46,223 bases of DNA from an uncultured Acetatifactor sp. (GCA_947627535.1 CANQWM010000022.1:1-46223), one strand, 5' to 3'. Shown: positions 24,234 through 32,183, counted from the stretch's first letter. Translations and numbers: made by a program. Notes: generated by a model not told the origin, from the letters alone.

Positions 24234-27200
24234 TTACAAAAGTCCTCTGCGCATCCGCTCCATGCGAAGCTGCCCCTGGAGCCGTTCCAGCACCCTTTTC
24301 TCCAGCTCCTCCCAGGTCTGCTCCGGCTCCTTGAGCTGCGCCTGCAGTTCCTCCTGGCGCTTCTCCATGATACGAATCGCGTTCTCCTGCTGCCTGTTCT
24401 GATTCTGGAGCTGCATCAAAAGCTGGCGCTGGTTCTCCTGACGCTCCTGCTGCCTTGTCTGCTCCTGCTTCACAAAATCCTGCCTTACGATCAGAGAACG
24501 GAAATCCCGGATCTCCCCGGCTCCGCTCTCCTGCGGCTTTCCGGTCCGCCTCCCCTTTTCGGAAAGCAGTTCCCGGCCGACTGCGGCATAGCCGCCTTCG
24601 ACCGCCCCCGGATCATCTGCCTGAAAAGTCCGGTTCTCTGGTGGGAGAAAGGCTTCCTCTCCTCGAGACTGCCCCGTTCTTACGCTTCCGTCCGGGAAGG
24701 AACGCCGGTCCGAACCGGAATCCGCCGCCTCAGGCGTAAGCCCGACCCGCCCCGGTCCCACGCCGTCCTCAGAGACGGTCAACCCGGAAAAGTGTTCCAG
24801 CACACGGACAATCTCAAGATCCTGAAGCAGCCGCTTTGGCCGGAGATCCTTTACAGAGTTCCCGCTCCGGTCATAGGTCCGTCCGGGGGCAGGCCGCTGT
24901 GCAGCCGCTCTCTCCGCGGGACGCAGTTTATCGGCCAAAAGGCGTTCCGCCCACACAATCTCCCCGGGCGAGCCCTTCCATGTCCGCAGCCATGTTTCAA
25001 ACCGGTCGGTCTCCTGGGGATCCAGCCGTCCGATCAGGGTGGTAATGCCAACGCTCTCGGAAATCTCCGTCCAAAACCCTTCCGGAAATTTCCCATGCTG
25101 ACGGCTGTCCCTCACCTGAAGCAGTCTGCGAAAATCCTGTTCCGCAGACTGCCGCAGTCTTTGGCCCCGAAGCTGAATCAGTACCTTCTGTACCCACCGC
25201 TCCCGCTCTGCCCCGGCGGGGTAACCCTCCTTCAGTCCGGCCTCCGCCCGGTCGATTTCTTCCAGACTCATGCCGCCGGCCAGCCCCCGCTGCACCTCCA
25301 GCAGCCGCTCCGGAAATTCCTGCGGCAGTTCCTGCGGCAGTTCCTCCAGCAGTTCTATCGCATGGGAAAGCTGCCTTATCTTTCTTATCTCCAGACGTTG
25401 GGCCAGCCTGGAGGGATCTGTCTCCTTCAGCAGCCTGGAAAGGCACTGTATCTGGCGCTTTTTTTCCGGAGATTCCTGCCAGTCTTTTCTGAGAGACGCC
25501 TCCCGGCTCTTCCATCGCAGCTCTTCCATCAGTTTCAGGCTCTCCGGATGTTCCTGCCGGATATGAATCAGAGTCTGCCCTTCCTCAAGCCGCTCTATGG
25601 CCTGCTCCAGTTCCTCGGGGCGCATCTGCGACGCCGTCTGCCACAGCAGCTTAAACGTCTGCCCCGGGGACGCTTCCTTCAGGGAATCCAGCGCTTCCAA
25701 TCCTGTACTCTCCTGCAGGCGTTCTGTCAGCGTCTCGATACCGGCGATACCGGCATCCGACTCCCGCAGAATCGCCGAAAGCAGGTAAACCTGGCGAAGC
25801 TCCGGCTCTCCCTGTAAAAGTTCCTTTTCTCCGATACGGAGGATTTCTTCCTGCCGGGACCGGATATAGCGGATAATTTCTTCTTTTCGGATTTCGTCTT
25901 TCTGGATTTTATCTTTCTGGATTTCGTCCTTCCGGATTTCATCCTTCCGGCTCTGCTTTTGGCTCTCCCTCCGCAGTTCCTCTAAAAGTCCCCTGCTCTC
26001 CGGGGGTTCCTGCCGGATATGAATCAGGGTCTGCCTTTCCTCAAGCCGCTCTATGGCCTGTTCCAGTTCCTCGGGACGCATCTGCGACGCCGTCTGCCAC
26101 AGCAGCTTAAACGTCTGCCCCGCAGCCGCTTCCTTCAGGGAATCCAGCGCTTCCAATCCTGCACTCTCCCGCAAGCGTTCTGTCAGCGTCTCAATATCGG
26201 CGATACCGGCATCTGACTCCCGAAGAATCAATGAAAGCAGGTATGCCTGGCGAAGCTCCGGCTCTCCCTGTAAAAGTTCCTTTTCTCCAATACGGAGAAT
26301 TTCCTCCTGCCGGGACCGGATGTAGCGGATAATTTCTTCTTTTCGGATTTCGTCCTTCTGGATTTTATCTTTCTGGATTTCGTCCTTCTGAATTTCGTCT
26401 TTCTGGATTTCGTTCTTCCGGATTTTATCTTTCTGGATTTTGTCCTTCTGGATTTCATCCTTCTGGATTTCGTCCTTCCGGCTCTGCTTTTGGCTCTCCC
26501 TCCGCAGTTCCTCTAAAAGTCCCCTGCTTTCCGGTGGTTCCTGCCGGATATGAATCAGGGTCTGCCTTTCCTCAAGCCGCTCCAGGGCCTGCTCCAGTTC
26601 CTCGGGGCGCATCTGCGACGCCGTCTGCCACAGCAGCTTGAACGTCTGCCCCGGGGACGCTTCCTTCAGGGAATCCATCGCTCCCAATCCTGCACTCTCC
26701 TGCAGGCGTTCTGTCAGCGTCTCGATACCGGCGATACCGGCATCCGACTCCCGCAGAATCGCCGAAAGCAGGTATGCCTGGCGAAGTTCCGGCTCTCCCT
26801 GCAAAAGTTCCTTCTCTCCGATACGGAGGATTTCTTCCTGCCGGGACCGGATGAAGCGGACAAGTTCCTCTAAAAGTCCCCTGCGCTCCGGGTGTTCCGC
26901 GTATAAATCTTCTCCGGGTTCATCCCACCCGGTCAGAAACTGCCACACCTGCGTCAGCCGCTCCTGAAACCTCTCTCTTTCCTCGGAATCCCTACCGGCG
27001 TCCGGCACTTCTGTCCGGGCAGCACTTTCTCCTGCGCCCGTGTGCCCCGCCTGTCTTTCGCGGGTATCGGACGACTCCACAGCTTCCTGCTGCACATGCT
27101 CCGCACAAAGCCTGCGCACCTGATCGAACAGCCGGTATTCCAGTCTCTGCTCCAGTATCCTGCGCTCTTCCAGAAGGCGTTCCGCGCTCCGAGCTGTCTC

Positions 27201-27806
27201 CCTTTGATAAAAAGCATCCCGGGAGGCATCCGCCTCCTGCCACAGCGCGAGATTTTTCTCCAAATCTTCTATTTCATCCTGGAATCGTCTGGGCGCTGCC
27301 TGTTCTCTCTCTTTCCTTCCACCCGTTCCCTGTACTGCACTTCGGCTTTCCGGTTCGTCCGGACTCTGCGCCATCTCCTTTGAGGAAACCTGTATCTGCG
27401 ACAGTTCTCTCTCAAATTCCCTGCATTTTTGCACCAGCTTACGCACCTGGCAGATCGTCTGTTCCTTTCCGGCCTTTTGCAGGAGCATTTCCCGCGGGCT
27501 TGGCATAACGGCTCTCTCCTCTATGCGGACGACAAACTCTCTGCTTCGCAGACTGTTGGTGATAAGCCGCACGGTTTCCTTTTCTCTCAGCACATATTCC
27601 CTGGCGCGTTCCTCATCCCGCTTCGGCGCCTCTTCCTCCGGCGGCGCGGCCGTCGGAAGGAGATACACAAAAGAGACAGGATCAAATACATACTTTTCAC
27701 CCTGCCCGTATTTTTCAAAAATACCTTTTACAAAAAGGGAGTTTTTTCCGACTGTATCAGAGAGAACGGATCCTCTCCCCATTCTATTTTCCCTTAGGAC
27801 ACGCAC
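24234..27806 (-). CDS. Long helical repeat protein, tape-measure candidate
   Basis: This 1190-residue, highly charged, almost purely helical protein has no signal peptide or membrane segment. Residues 1-310 hold a unique N-terminus with coiled coil. Residues about 317-760 hold three near-identical modules, each containing RQEEILRIGEKELLQGEPEL and LLWQTASQMRPEELEQ. The modules are joined by pentapeptide arrays of the type KDEIQ/KDKIQ, ten units after module 1 and five after module 2. The C-terminus is glutamine-rich coiled coil. The family is not one I recognise. Its place after the tube and assembly-chaperone genes and before LysM and hub is where phages keep the tape measure, and no other long helical gene exists in the cluster. 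At about 0.15 nm per helical residue it would span roughly 180 nm. Translation starts at GTG 27806 after GGAGG. Confidence 0.7.
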   Translation of the reverse strand: MRVLRENRMGRGSVLSDTVGKNSLFVKGIFEKYGQGEKYVFDPVSFVYLLPTAAPPEEEAPKRDEERAREYVLREKETVRLITNSLRSREFVVRIEERAVMPSPREMLLQKAGKEQTICQVRKLVQKCREFERELSQIQVSSKEMAQSPDEPESRSAVQGTGGRKEREQAAPRRFQDEIEDLEKNLALWQEADASRDAFYQRETARSAERLLEERRILEQRLEYRLFDQVRRLCAEHVQQEAVESSDTRERQAGHTGAGESAARTEVPDAGRDSEERERFQERLTQVWQFLTGWDEPGEDLYAEHPERRGLLEELVRFIRSRQEEILRIGEKELLQGEPELRQAYLLSAILRESDAGIAGIETLTERLQESAGLGAMDSLKEASPGQTFKLLWQTASQMRPEELEQALERLEERQTLIHIRQEPPESRGLLEELRRESQKQSRKDEIQKDEIQKDKIQKDKIRKNEIQKDEIQKDEIQKDKIQKDEIRKEEIIRYIRSRQEEILRIGEKELLQGEPELRQAYLLSLILRESDAGIADIETLTERLRESAGLEALDSLKEAAAGQTFKLLWQTASQMRPEELEQAIERLEERQTLIHIRQEPPESRGLLEELRRESQKQSRKDEIRKDEIQKDKIQKDEIRKEEIIRYIRSRQEEILRIGEKELLQGEPELRQVYLLSAILRESDAGIAGIETLTERLQESTGLEALDSLKEASPGQTFKLLWQTASQMRPEELEQAIERLEEGQTLIHIRQEHPESLKLMEELRWKSREASLRKDWQESPEKKRQIQCLSRLLKETDPSRLAQRLEIRKIRQLSHAIELLEELPQELPQEFPERLLEVQRGLAGGMSLEEIDRAEAGLKEGYPAGAERERWVQKVLIQLRGQRLRQSAEQDFRRLLQVRDSRQHGKFPEGFWTEISESVGITTLIGRLDPQETDRFETWLRTWKGSPGEIVWAERLLADKLRPAERAAAQRPAPGRTYDRSGNSVKDLRPKRLLQDLEIVRVLEHFSGLTVSEDGVGPGRVGLTPEAADSGSDRRSFPDGSVRTGQSRGEEAFLPPENRTFQADDPGAVEGGYAAVGRELLSEKGRRTGKPQESGAGEIRDFRSLIVRQDFVKQEQTRQQERQENQRQLLMQLQNQNRQQENAIRIMEKRQEELQAQLKEPEQTWEELEKRVLERLQGQLRMERMRRGLL
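25872..25946 (-). repeat. 15-base microrepeat array, five units (KDEIR/KDKIQ linker)
   Basis: Five units of the same 15-base repeat lie between modules 2 and 3. They encode KDEIR, KDEIQ, KDKIQ, KDEIR and KEEII. The first and last pentads are shared in type with the longer array, which looks like an internal expansion of this one. Confidence 0.9.
26328..26477 (-). repeat. 15-base microrepeat array, ten units (KDEIQ/KDKIQ linker)
   Basis: Ten tandem 15-base units encode pentapeptides KDEIQ, KDKIQ, KDKIR, KNEIQ, KDEIR and KEEII. On the plus strand the unit reads about ctggatttcgtcctt. The acid/base alternation suggests a rigid, solvent-exposed single helix. In-frame slippage would change the length by 5 residues per unit. 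Confidence 0.9.
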
Positions 27807-27819
27807 CAGCTACCGCCTC

Positions 27820-28269
27820 CTATATTCCCGGTACTGGGACCTCCACCAGCCCGGAATGTGCGATTTCCAACGATTCGATCACCAGCTCATTACTCATAGC
27901 GTCCAAATCGGAAAACGTGCGCTTTATGATCATTCCCTTCTTAAAAAAAAATGCCTTTTGCAAGCCGGAATCCTTTGCCATCAGCAGGATCGTCACCAGC
28001 TCTACCTGCATCCCTTCCTGCAGCAGATCAAAGATCATGTCGCAGGATTTTGTTCGGATTCCTTTTTCCATCACCAGTATGTCCGGATTGGTCTTCTGCT
28101 TTTTAAACAGCAGAGGATAATCGTTGTTTCCCCCTTCCGGGACAGCGTCGTATTCTACCTGCGCCACCAGGTTGGAAACCTTGGAAAAGCTGAACATAGC
28201 CGGCCCGATAGTTACCAGGAAGCTATGCCCCGGTACTAGCTGCTTTCTGGCATCAAACAACGAAAACAC
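27820..28269 (-). CDS. Second tail tube protein / tube initiator (Afp5-like)
   Basis: This 149-residue protein is a gp19-type tube homologue, distinct from the main tube protein. It contains FLVTIGPAMFSFSKVSNLVA, then QVEYDAVPEGGNNDYPLLFK, and ends with the tube-family phrase MSNELVIESLEIAHSGLVEV, close to the ending of the main tube protein. In Afp-like particles such a paralogue forms the first tube ring on the hub. Its place just before the tape-measure candidate fits. Translation begins at GTG 28269, with AAAGGAG upstream. The loop KKQKTNPDILVMEKGIRTKS differs from the main tube, as expected for a subunit with a special interface. Confidence 0.85.
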   Translation of the reverse strand: MFSLFDARKQLVPGHSFLVTIGPAMFSFSKVSNLVAQVEYDAVPEGGNNDYPLLFKKQKTNPDILVMEKGIRTKSCDMIFDLLQEGMQVELVTILLMAKDSGLQKAFFFKKGMIIKRTFSDLDAMSNELVIESLEIAHSGLVEVPVPGI

Positions 28270-28305
28270 CTTTTGTCTCCTTTCCCCTTCCGGTCAGCGG
28301 GCAGT

Positions 28306-28485
28306 TTACAGCTGAAACGGATTTTCCGGCTCCTGATTCAGCCTGCTGTTAATCTGTGAAACCTCCCTGCACCACCTCAGGCGCTCCAGATGACTCAGTT
28401 CAAAGATCTCCTTCCGCCCCCAGTGCAGATAATAGCCCAGGAATGCGGTTTCTTCATATATCTTGTCAGCCGGATAGGTAATCAT
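28306..28485 (-). CDS. DUF6760-like small CIS protein (Afp6-position)
   Basis: This 59-residue protein begins MITYPADKIYEETAFLGYYL and continues HWGRKEIFELSHLERLRWCR, a pattern I recall for the DUF6760 family of small injection-system proteins (YP.D.lYEEvA.i.Yh.HW, then .L.H.eR..W). The ATG at 28485 overlaps the preceding stop (ATGA) and has a purine-rich site upstream. The frame stays open for another 19 codons upstream, past a candidate -1 slippery site in the preceding gene, so a fused product of about 182 residues is also possible. By analogy with phage G/GT proteins it may be part of a tail assembly chaperone; this is inference. Confidence 0.75.
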   Translation of the reverse strand: MITYPADKIYEETAFLGYYLHWGRKEIFELSHLERLRWCREVSQINSRLNQEPENPFQL

Positions 28486-28506
28486 TCCCCGGCTTCCATA
28501 AAATTT
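28468..28506 (-). promoter_or_regulatory. Candidate programmed -1 frameshift signal (slippery heptamer plus hairpin)
   Basis: On the minus strand A AAT TTT (28506 down to 28500) fits the X XXY YYZ pattern in the reading frame of the upstream gene (codons 117-118). Five bases later comes a perfect 6-bp hairpin AGCCGG/CCGGCT (28494-28489 with 28473-28468) with a 15-base loop. After slippage the ribosome reads YGSRG and then straight into MITYPADK of the next protein with no stop between. The arrangement is that of tail-assembly-chaperone frameshifts in phages. Confidence 0.5.
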
Positions 28507-28853
28507 ACGGGAATCTCCACCTGCTTTCCGCAGTGAGGACAAACTCCCTTATAAACAGGGATTTCCATGGTATTGATCCTCTGGTATAGATCCTGCAGAT
28601 AAGCGAGATCCATGGTATAGAGCTCCTCCACCACTCTGGTATCCACTGTGGGAAGCGTTCCCAGCCTGGTAATCACCCGGGCCAGCAGAATGATCGTCAG
28701 GTAACCGGGATTCTGCTGGACCCTTGGATCTTTCAAAGGCAGGATCTCATCCCCGGCATTGGCCATCCGCATAACGCCGTCCTTGTGTATGTTCCCTTCC
28801 CTGTCCCGATATCCTCTTGGCAGCGTAAAGGGATACTCCGTCTGAAATTCCAT
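28482..28853 (-). CDS. Tail-assembly-chaperone-like protein with C-terminal CPHCG motif
   Basis: This 123-residue protein starts MEFQTEYPFTLPRGYRDREG and continues with MRMANAGDEILPLKDPRVQQ and GYLTIILLARVITRLGTLPT, a pattern seen in small proteins that follow tube genes in injection clusters and contractile phages. The last 20 residues hold CPHCGK, half of a zinc knuckle, which may bind metal as a dimer or may be vestigial. Phages keep the tape-measure chaperone at this position, usually as a short and a frameshifted long form, and a slippery site is present at the end of this gene. The exact family is not certain. A strong GGGAGG site precedes the start. Confidence 0.65.
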   Translation of the reverse strand: MEFQTEYPFTLPRGYRDREGNIHKDGVMRMANAGDEILPLKDPRVQQNPGYLTIILLARVITRLGTLPTVDTRVVEELYTMDLAYLQDLYQRINTMEIPVYKGVCPHCGKQVEIPVNFMEAGE

Positions 28854-28941
28854 CTTTCCCTCCCTGTCTTAGTCCTCAAATGACATATAAGGCGCCGCAG
28901 GATACAGATACCTGTCCTGCGTCCTGCAGCGTCTTCATCCT

Positions 28942-28956
28942 CCGGAACCGTTCCGG
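28942..28956 (-). other. Small hairpin after the tube gene
   Basis: CCGGAA/TTCCGG (28942-28947/28951-28956) forms a tight 6-bp hairpin with a 3-base loop, 20 bases after the tube stop, in a 122-base gap. There is no T tract. It could protect or separate the highly expressed sheath-tube message from the downstream genes. Confidence 0.3.
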
Positions 28957-28975
28957 CCGCAATCTGATACTTGTG

Positions 28976-29398
28976 TCAGGAAACTCTGGTCATCCCTTCA
29001 TGGGCGATCTCCAGGGACTCGATCGCCACCTCCGAAGAAGTCGCGTTAAAGTCCGGAGCCGTGTATCTCATGGGCCATGCATTAATCACCTGCCAGGAAG
29101 CTGCCGGAGCCTCTTCCTCATCCAGCAGTGTGATGGTGATCGTCTTTCGGTCAACCGCTCCGTTCACACCGGCGACGATCCACTCATAGAGCACCATGGA
29201 ATCCGCCAGTCCCTGTCTGAGGGTAATGTTTCCATATTTTTTCAGTCCCGGGAGCTTCATGGGCGTCTGTACCATATCTCCCTCCCGGTACTCGATCACA
29301 TCGATTGAGGCGTCAAAACCGGTCACCTCTGAGAAACCACCTGCATCCAATCCGTCAATTTCAACTTTATATCTAAATCTACCATGTGGGTACGGCAT
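28976..29398 (-). CDS. Main tail tube protein (gp19/Afp1-like)
   Basis: This 140-residue protein is the inner tube subunit. It opens PHGRFRYKVEIDGLDAGGFS and continues EVTGFDASIDVIEYREGDMV, the classical tube pattern. LPGLKKYGNITLRQGL is the conserved middle, and the C-terminus reads TSSEVAIESLEIAHEGMTRV. Hexameric rings of this protein stack into the needle that is driven out when the sheath contracts. It follows the sheath gene by 33 bases with AAAGGAG upstream of the start. Only one copy of the main tube gene is present, next to the diverged Afp5-like paralogue. Confidence 0.93.
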   Translation of the reverse strand: MPYPHGRFRYKVEIDGLDAGGFSEVTGFDASIDVIEYREGDMVQTPMKLPGLKKYGNITLRQGLADSMVLYEWIVAGVNGAVDRKTITITLLDEEEAPAASWQVINAWPMRYTAPDFNATSSEVAIESLEIAHEGMTRVS

Positions 29399-29431
29399 AC
29401 GATTACACTCCTTTCACTCGATCAAACCATT

Positions 29432-31177
29432 TTATTCAGCAGCCTCGCTGGTCTTTTGGGAAATTCGGAAGATCACAAATTCAGCGGGTTTTACAGGCGC
29501 TACACCGATCACACACACCAGACGGCCGTTGTCGATATCGTCCTGGCTCATGGTATTACGCCCGATATTTACGAAGAACGCCTCCTCCGGAGAGCTTCCT
29601 GCCAGAGATCCGTTTCTCCACAAACCGGTGAGGAATACGCTGATCGTGCGCTGTACTCTCACCCACAGCACCTCGTCGTTCGGCTCAAATACCGCCCAGT
29701 TGGTATTCGCCTTGATCGATTCCTCTATGAAGATAAACAGTCTGCGCACATTGATATATTTCCAGCTGGGATTGCTGGTAGCGGTGCGGGCGCCCCATAC
29801 CCGGATTCCCTGTCCCGGGAAGGTACGGATGAGGTTCACGCCTTTGGGATTCAGGATGTCCTGCTCGCCCTTGTTGAACTGGCAGTCCAGACCGACACAC
29901 GCTCTCACTACCTCATTGGCCGGGGCCTTATGTACGCCTCTGGTGTTATCGCTTCTGGCATAGATGCCAATGACGGATCCGGAGGGCGGAATCGCGATAT
30001 TTTTCTTGTCCAGCGGATCAAAAATGGTCAGCCAGGGATGATACAGCGCTGCGTAATTGCTGTCAAAAATGTCTCTGTGAGCGATAACATCCGCCACCTT
30101 CCTGGAGTCTCTGGGAATATCCAGAACCGCGAACCGGCTTGCCAGATTCTCACAGTGAGCCACCAGCATCAGCTGCACATTGGGATCCGTCACGCCCGGC
30201 ACCGCCATGATGGAAACGACGTCATTGTCCAGGAAGGACTGAATTCCCGTCCGCTTGCCCGCGCCGTTGTCCGTGCCGATAAAATCCGCCGCGGAAATAT
30301 TGGAGATAGAGCCGTTGCTTCCGCCCGTAAAGGAGATGGTCACAACCGCTGCTTCCTCGTCCTCCGGGCTTAAAAATGCCGCGAAGGGAGCCTGGGGTTC
30401 TCCGCTTTCCTTTCCTACATACTGCACTGTGATCAGATCAGACTTTGCGACCTTCTTCTCAATATAATTGGGAGCGCTGATATTAAAGGAAGCGTTCTCA
30501 TAAAGCTCTACCTGGTCGCTGTACTTTACTTCCAGCGTAAATTCGCAGGTAGTGATCACTTTTGACGGAAGGAGGTTTCTGTCCACCACGTCATCCTCGA
30601 ACTCCTTCTGGAACGTGATGACATTGTCCTGGTTTTTCACGACACGGTTGTAGACGGATTCCGTCTTGTCAAAATACATTACCACGTCGCCCGGCTGGAA
30701 ACCGGCTCCGTTCTTCACAAGATACTTCTTGCCATCCGCAGTATCCAATACCTCCAGTATCTGCGTCTTTGCCTTGCTGGACGGTGTCACGACCACACGG
30801 ATATCATCGCCCCAGGTGCCCGGGTTCTTCGCCGCAAGCCTTACGACGGCGCCCTCCTTCGCAGGAGCGTACCCAACGGCGCATTTCGCGTTCTGGGGAG
30901 CTACTCTGGCCACAAAGCAGCGGGAGCCTCCGTTGATGAAAAAGTGCTCCACCGCATAAGCCAGGAAGCGGTACTCTCCAAACTCATTTTCAGACAGATA
31001 CCCGCCATAGGTCCTCCTGAAATCCGCAAAATTGGTGATCAACTGAGGGACACCCTCGATCGGTCCCCTCTCCGCAAGCCCGATAAAGCCGGCTGTGCTC
31101 GTTCCCACGCCCTCCATGGGCTTACCACCCGACTCAAATTCTTCCACATAGACTCCCGGTGATAAATACTCAGCCAT
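29432..31177 (-). CDS. Contractile tail sheath protein
   Basis: This 581-residue protein is the sheath subunit. The N-terminus AEYLSPGVYVEEFESGGKPM with GVGTSTAGFIGLAERGP is the signature of injection-system sheath proteins, and it continues NFADFRRTYGGYL and AVEHFFINGGSRCFVARV. The C-terminus has NIGRNTMSQDDIDNGRLVCV followed by IGVAPVKPAEFVIFRISQKT, the conserved core that interlocks neighbouring subunits. Only one sheath gene is present, whereas Afp has three. The start at 31177 is chosen to match the family N-terminus; an ATG two codons earlier (31183) is equally open. A perfect AAAGGAGG about 40 bases upstream is not placed to serve this start. Confidence 0.95.
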   Translation of the reverse strand: MAEYLSPGVYVEEFESGGKPMEGVGTSTAGFIGLAERGPIEGVPQLITNFADFRRTYGGYLSENEFGEYRFLAYAVEHFFINGGSRCFVARVAPQNAKCAVGYAPAKEGAVVRLAAKNPGTWGDDIRVVVTPSSKAKTQILEVLDTADGKKYLVKNGAGFQPGDVVMYFDKTESVYNRVVKNQDNVITFQKEFEDDVVDRNLLPSKVITTCEFTLEVKYSDQVELYENASFNISAPNYIEKKVAKSDLITVQYVGKESGEPQAPFAAFLSPEDEEAAVVTISFTGGSNGSISNISAADFIGTDNGAGKRTGIQSFLDNDVVSIMAVPGVTDPNVQLMLVAHCENLASRFAVLDIPRDSRKVADVIAHRDIFDSNYAALYHPWLTIFDPLDKKNIAIPPSGSVIGIYARSDNTRGVHKAPANEVVRACVGLDCQFNKGEQDILNPKGVNLIRTFPGQGIRVWGARTATSNPSWKYINVRRLFIFIEESIKANTNWAVFEPNDEVLWVRVQRTISVFLTGLWRNGSLAGSSPEEAFFVNIGRNTMSQDDIDNGRLVCVIGVAPVKPAEFVIFRISQKTSEAAE

Positions 31178-31287
31178 GCACATACCTGATCCCTCTTCCT
31201 ATATTGAGGAACCAGTTACCTCCTTTCATTTTTATAATCAGCTCCTACGTACAACCATAGAATTATAATTTCATTTTAGCTGGCGTC

Positions 31288-31316
31288 TCTATACAAATTT
31301 ATAACCAAATCGACAA
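31288..31316 (-). promoter_or_regulatory. Candidate promoter for the sheath-tube operon
   Basis: Minus-strand -35 TTGTCG (31316-31311), a 17-base spacer and -10 TATAGA (31293-31288) lie in an AT-rich gap of about 150 bases just upstream of the sheath gene. Each box matches consensus at four of six bases. The gap and base composition make a separate start for the abundant particle proteins plausible. Confidence 0.4.
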
Positions 31317-31328
31317 AATAAAACTTTT

Positions 31329-32138
31329 TCAGCTTTTTTTGCGCCTGCCTGTTCCGTCTGCGGGCTGATCCTCTGTATCGTCCAAAGCTGCCGGAGCTTC
31401 CCCGGATACGCCTCCTTCTTCCGTAAGACCCTGCACAGGCTCCTCGGAGCCTTTCCAAAGCGCCGCGCCCTCCCCGTGCATCAGCTTCCGCGATTTCTCC
31501 CGGGCAAAGGACAGATTCTGATAAAACTGTCTGCGCATCTGTTCCTTTTCCGCGTCCTCCTGACGGAGACTCTCCCTTTTCTCCCGCAGGCGGTCGTACT
31601 CGCTCATTCTGCGCTTCTCCAGGCTCTCCCTAAGCTCCCTCTCCGTGTCCTCCCTCTCCTGCCGGTCCTTTCTAAGGTCCAGGAAGGGCAAAGTCCTTTC
31701 CCCGCTTTCCTGGCGGTTTTCATCCAGCATCTCCTGAAGCTTGCGCATCATCCTGACCGGCGACTCCTCCAGCCTCTCCCGGTAGAGCATGGCACTGTCC
31801 CTCCGGTCATGGCTGTTGGTGCGGAAATCTCCCTCCAGCCGGCTTAAGGGAACCGTCCTGCTTCCCTCCACCTCCCGCTCATCCTTCTTGATCCCTGGTC
31901 CGTTATGCCGGCGCTCCTCGTGAAAAACCATGGTCATTTTTTTCCTGCGGCTGGCGCCAATGGCTATGCCGCCGTAGGAGTTTTCCATGCGCATCATTTC
32001 GTTGGATCTGTTTTCCCTGCTCCTCTCCCGCTCCGCGGGGTGATAGGCTCTGAGCTTTTTATCCGTCCGCAGGTCGCTTTTCCCGACGCTGCGCACACGC
32101 CCCTCCGAACGCTGCCAATCCTTTTTCACATGTTCCAT
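31329..32138 (-). CDS. Highly charged coiled-coil protein of unknown function
   Basis: This 269-residue protein is unusually rich in Arg, Glu and Lys and lacks membrane or signal segments. The N-terminal half is basic and probably disordered (SVGKSDLRTDKKLRAYHPAE). Residues about 120-230 form a long charged coiled coil (RELRESLEKRRMSEYDRLRE), and the C-terminus is acidic until its final basic RRKKS. I do not recognise the family. It lies between the second AAA+ ATPase and the sheath promoter, with GGAGG upstream of its start. Possibilities are a cargo carried in the tube, an assembly factor, or a partner of the ATPase. The composition resembles the linker parts of the tape-measure candidate. 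Confidence 0.6.
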   Translation of the reverse strand: MEHVKKDWQRSEGRVRSVGKSDLRTDKKLRAYHPAERERSRENRSNEMMRMENSYGGIAIGASRRKKMTMVFHEERRHNGPGIKKDEREVEGSRTVPLSRLEGDFRTNSHDRRDSAMLYRERLEESPVRMMRKLQEMLDENRQESGERTLPFLDLRKDRQEREDTERELRESLEKRRMSEYDRLREKRESLRQEDAEKEQMRRQFYQNLSFAREKSRKLMHGEGAALWKGSEEPVQGLTEEGGVSGEAPAALDDTEDQPADGTGRRKKS

Positions 32139-32183
32139 CCCGTACCTCCATGCACGTGTGCTGTGATCTTTCCATTTGGTGGA

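Larger units (their letters stand above)
25525..26866 (-). repeat. Three long direct repeats inside the tape-measure candidate
   Basis: Three nearly identical modules of about 380 bases are visible. The same landmark (ccgggaccgg) recurs at 26841, 26310 and 25854, so the periods are 531 and 456 bases, both whole codons. The difference, 75 bases, equals five 15-base units of the linker array. Modules 1 and 2 are closest; module 3 diverges toward its C-terminal end. Such long identical blocks invite recombination that would add or remove 152 or 177 residues in frame. Confidence 0.9.

Noticed and set aside
23784..25817. Very long open frames on the plus strand opposite baseplate and tape-measure genes (also near 5670-7316 and 13247-14704)
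   Set aside because: They mirror well-supported minus-strand genes, have no ribosome sites and their translations are rich in His, Pro, Leu and Gln without family motifs. They result from codon usage of the true strand.
25872..26477. CRISPR-like regular repeats
   Set aside because: The 15-base units are contiguous, lie in frame in a protein and have no spacers. No Cas gene is present.
27820..28269. Second copy of the main tube gene by duplication
   Set aside because: Only the C-terminal phrase is shared and the rest differs. Position and divergence fit the separate Afp5-like initiator.
9829..31177. Complete prophage or R-type tailocin
   Set aside because: No capsid, portal, terminase, integrase or lysis genes are seen, and the DUF6760-like, DUF4157, DUF4255 and Afp15-like genes are markers of injection systems.
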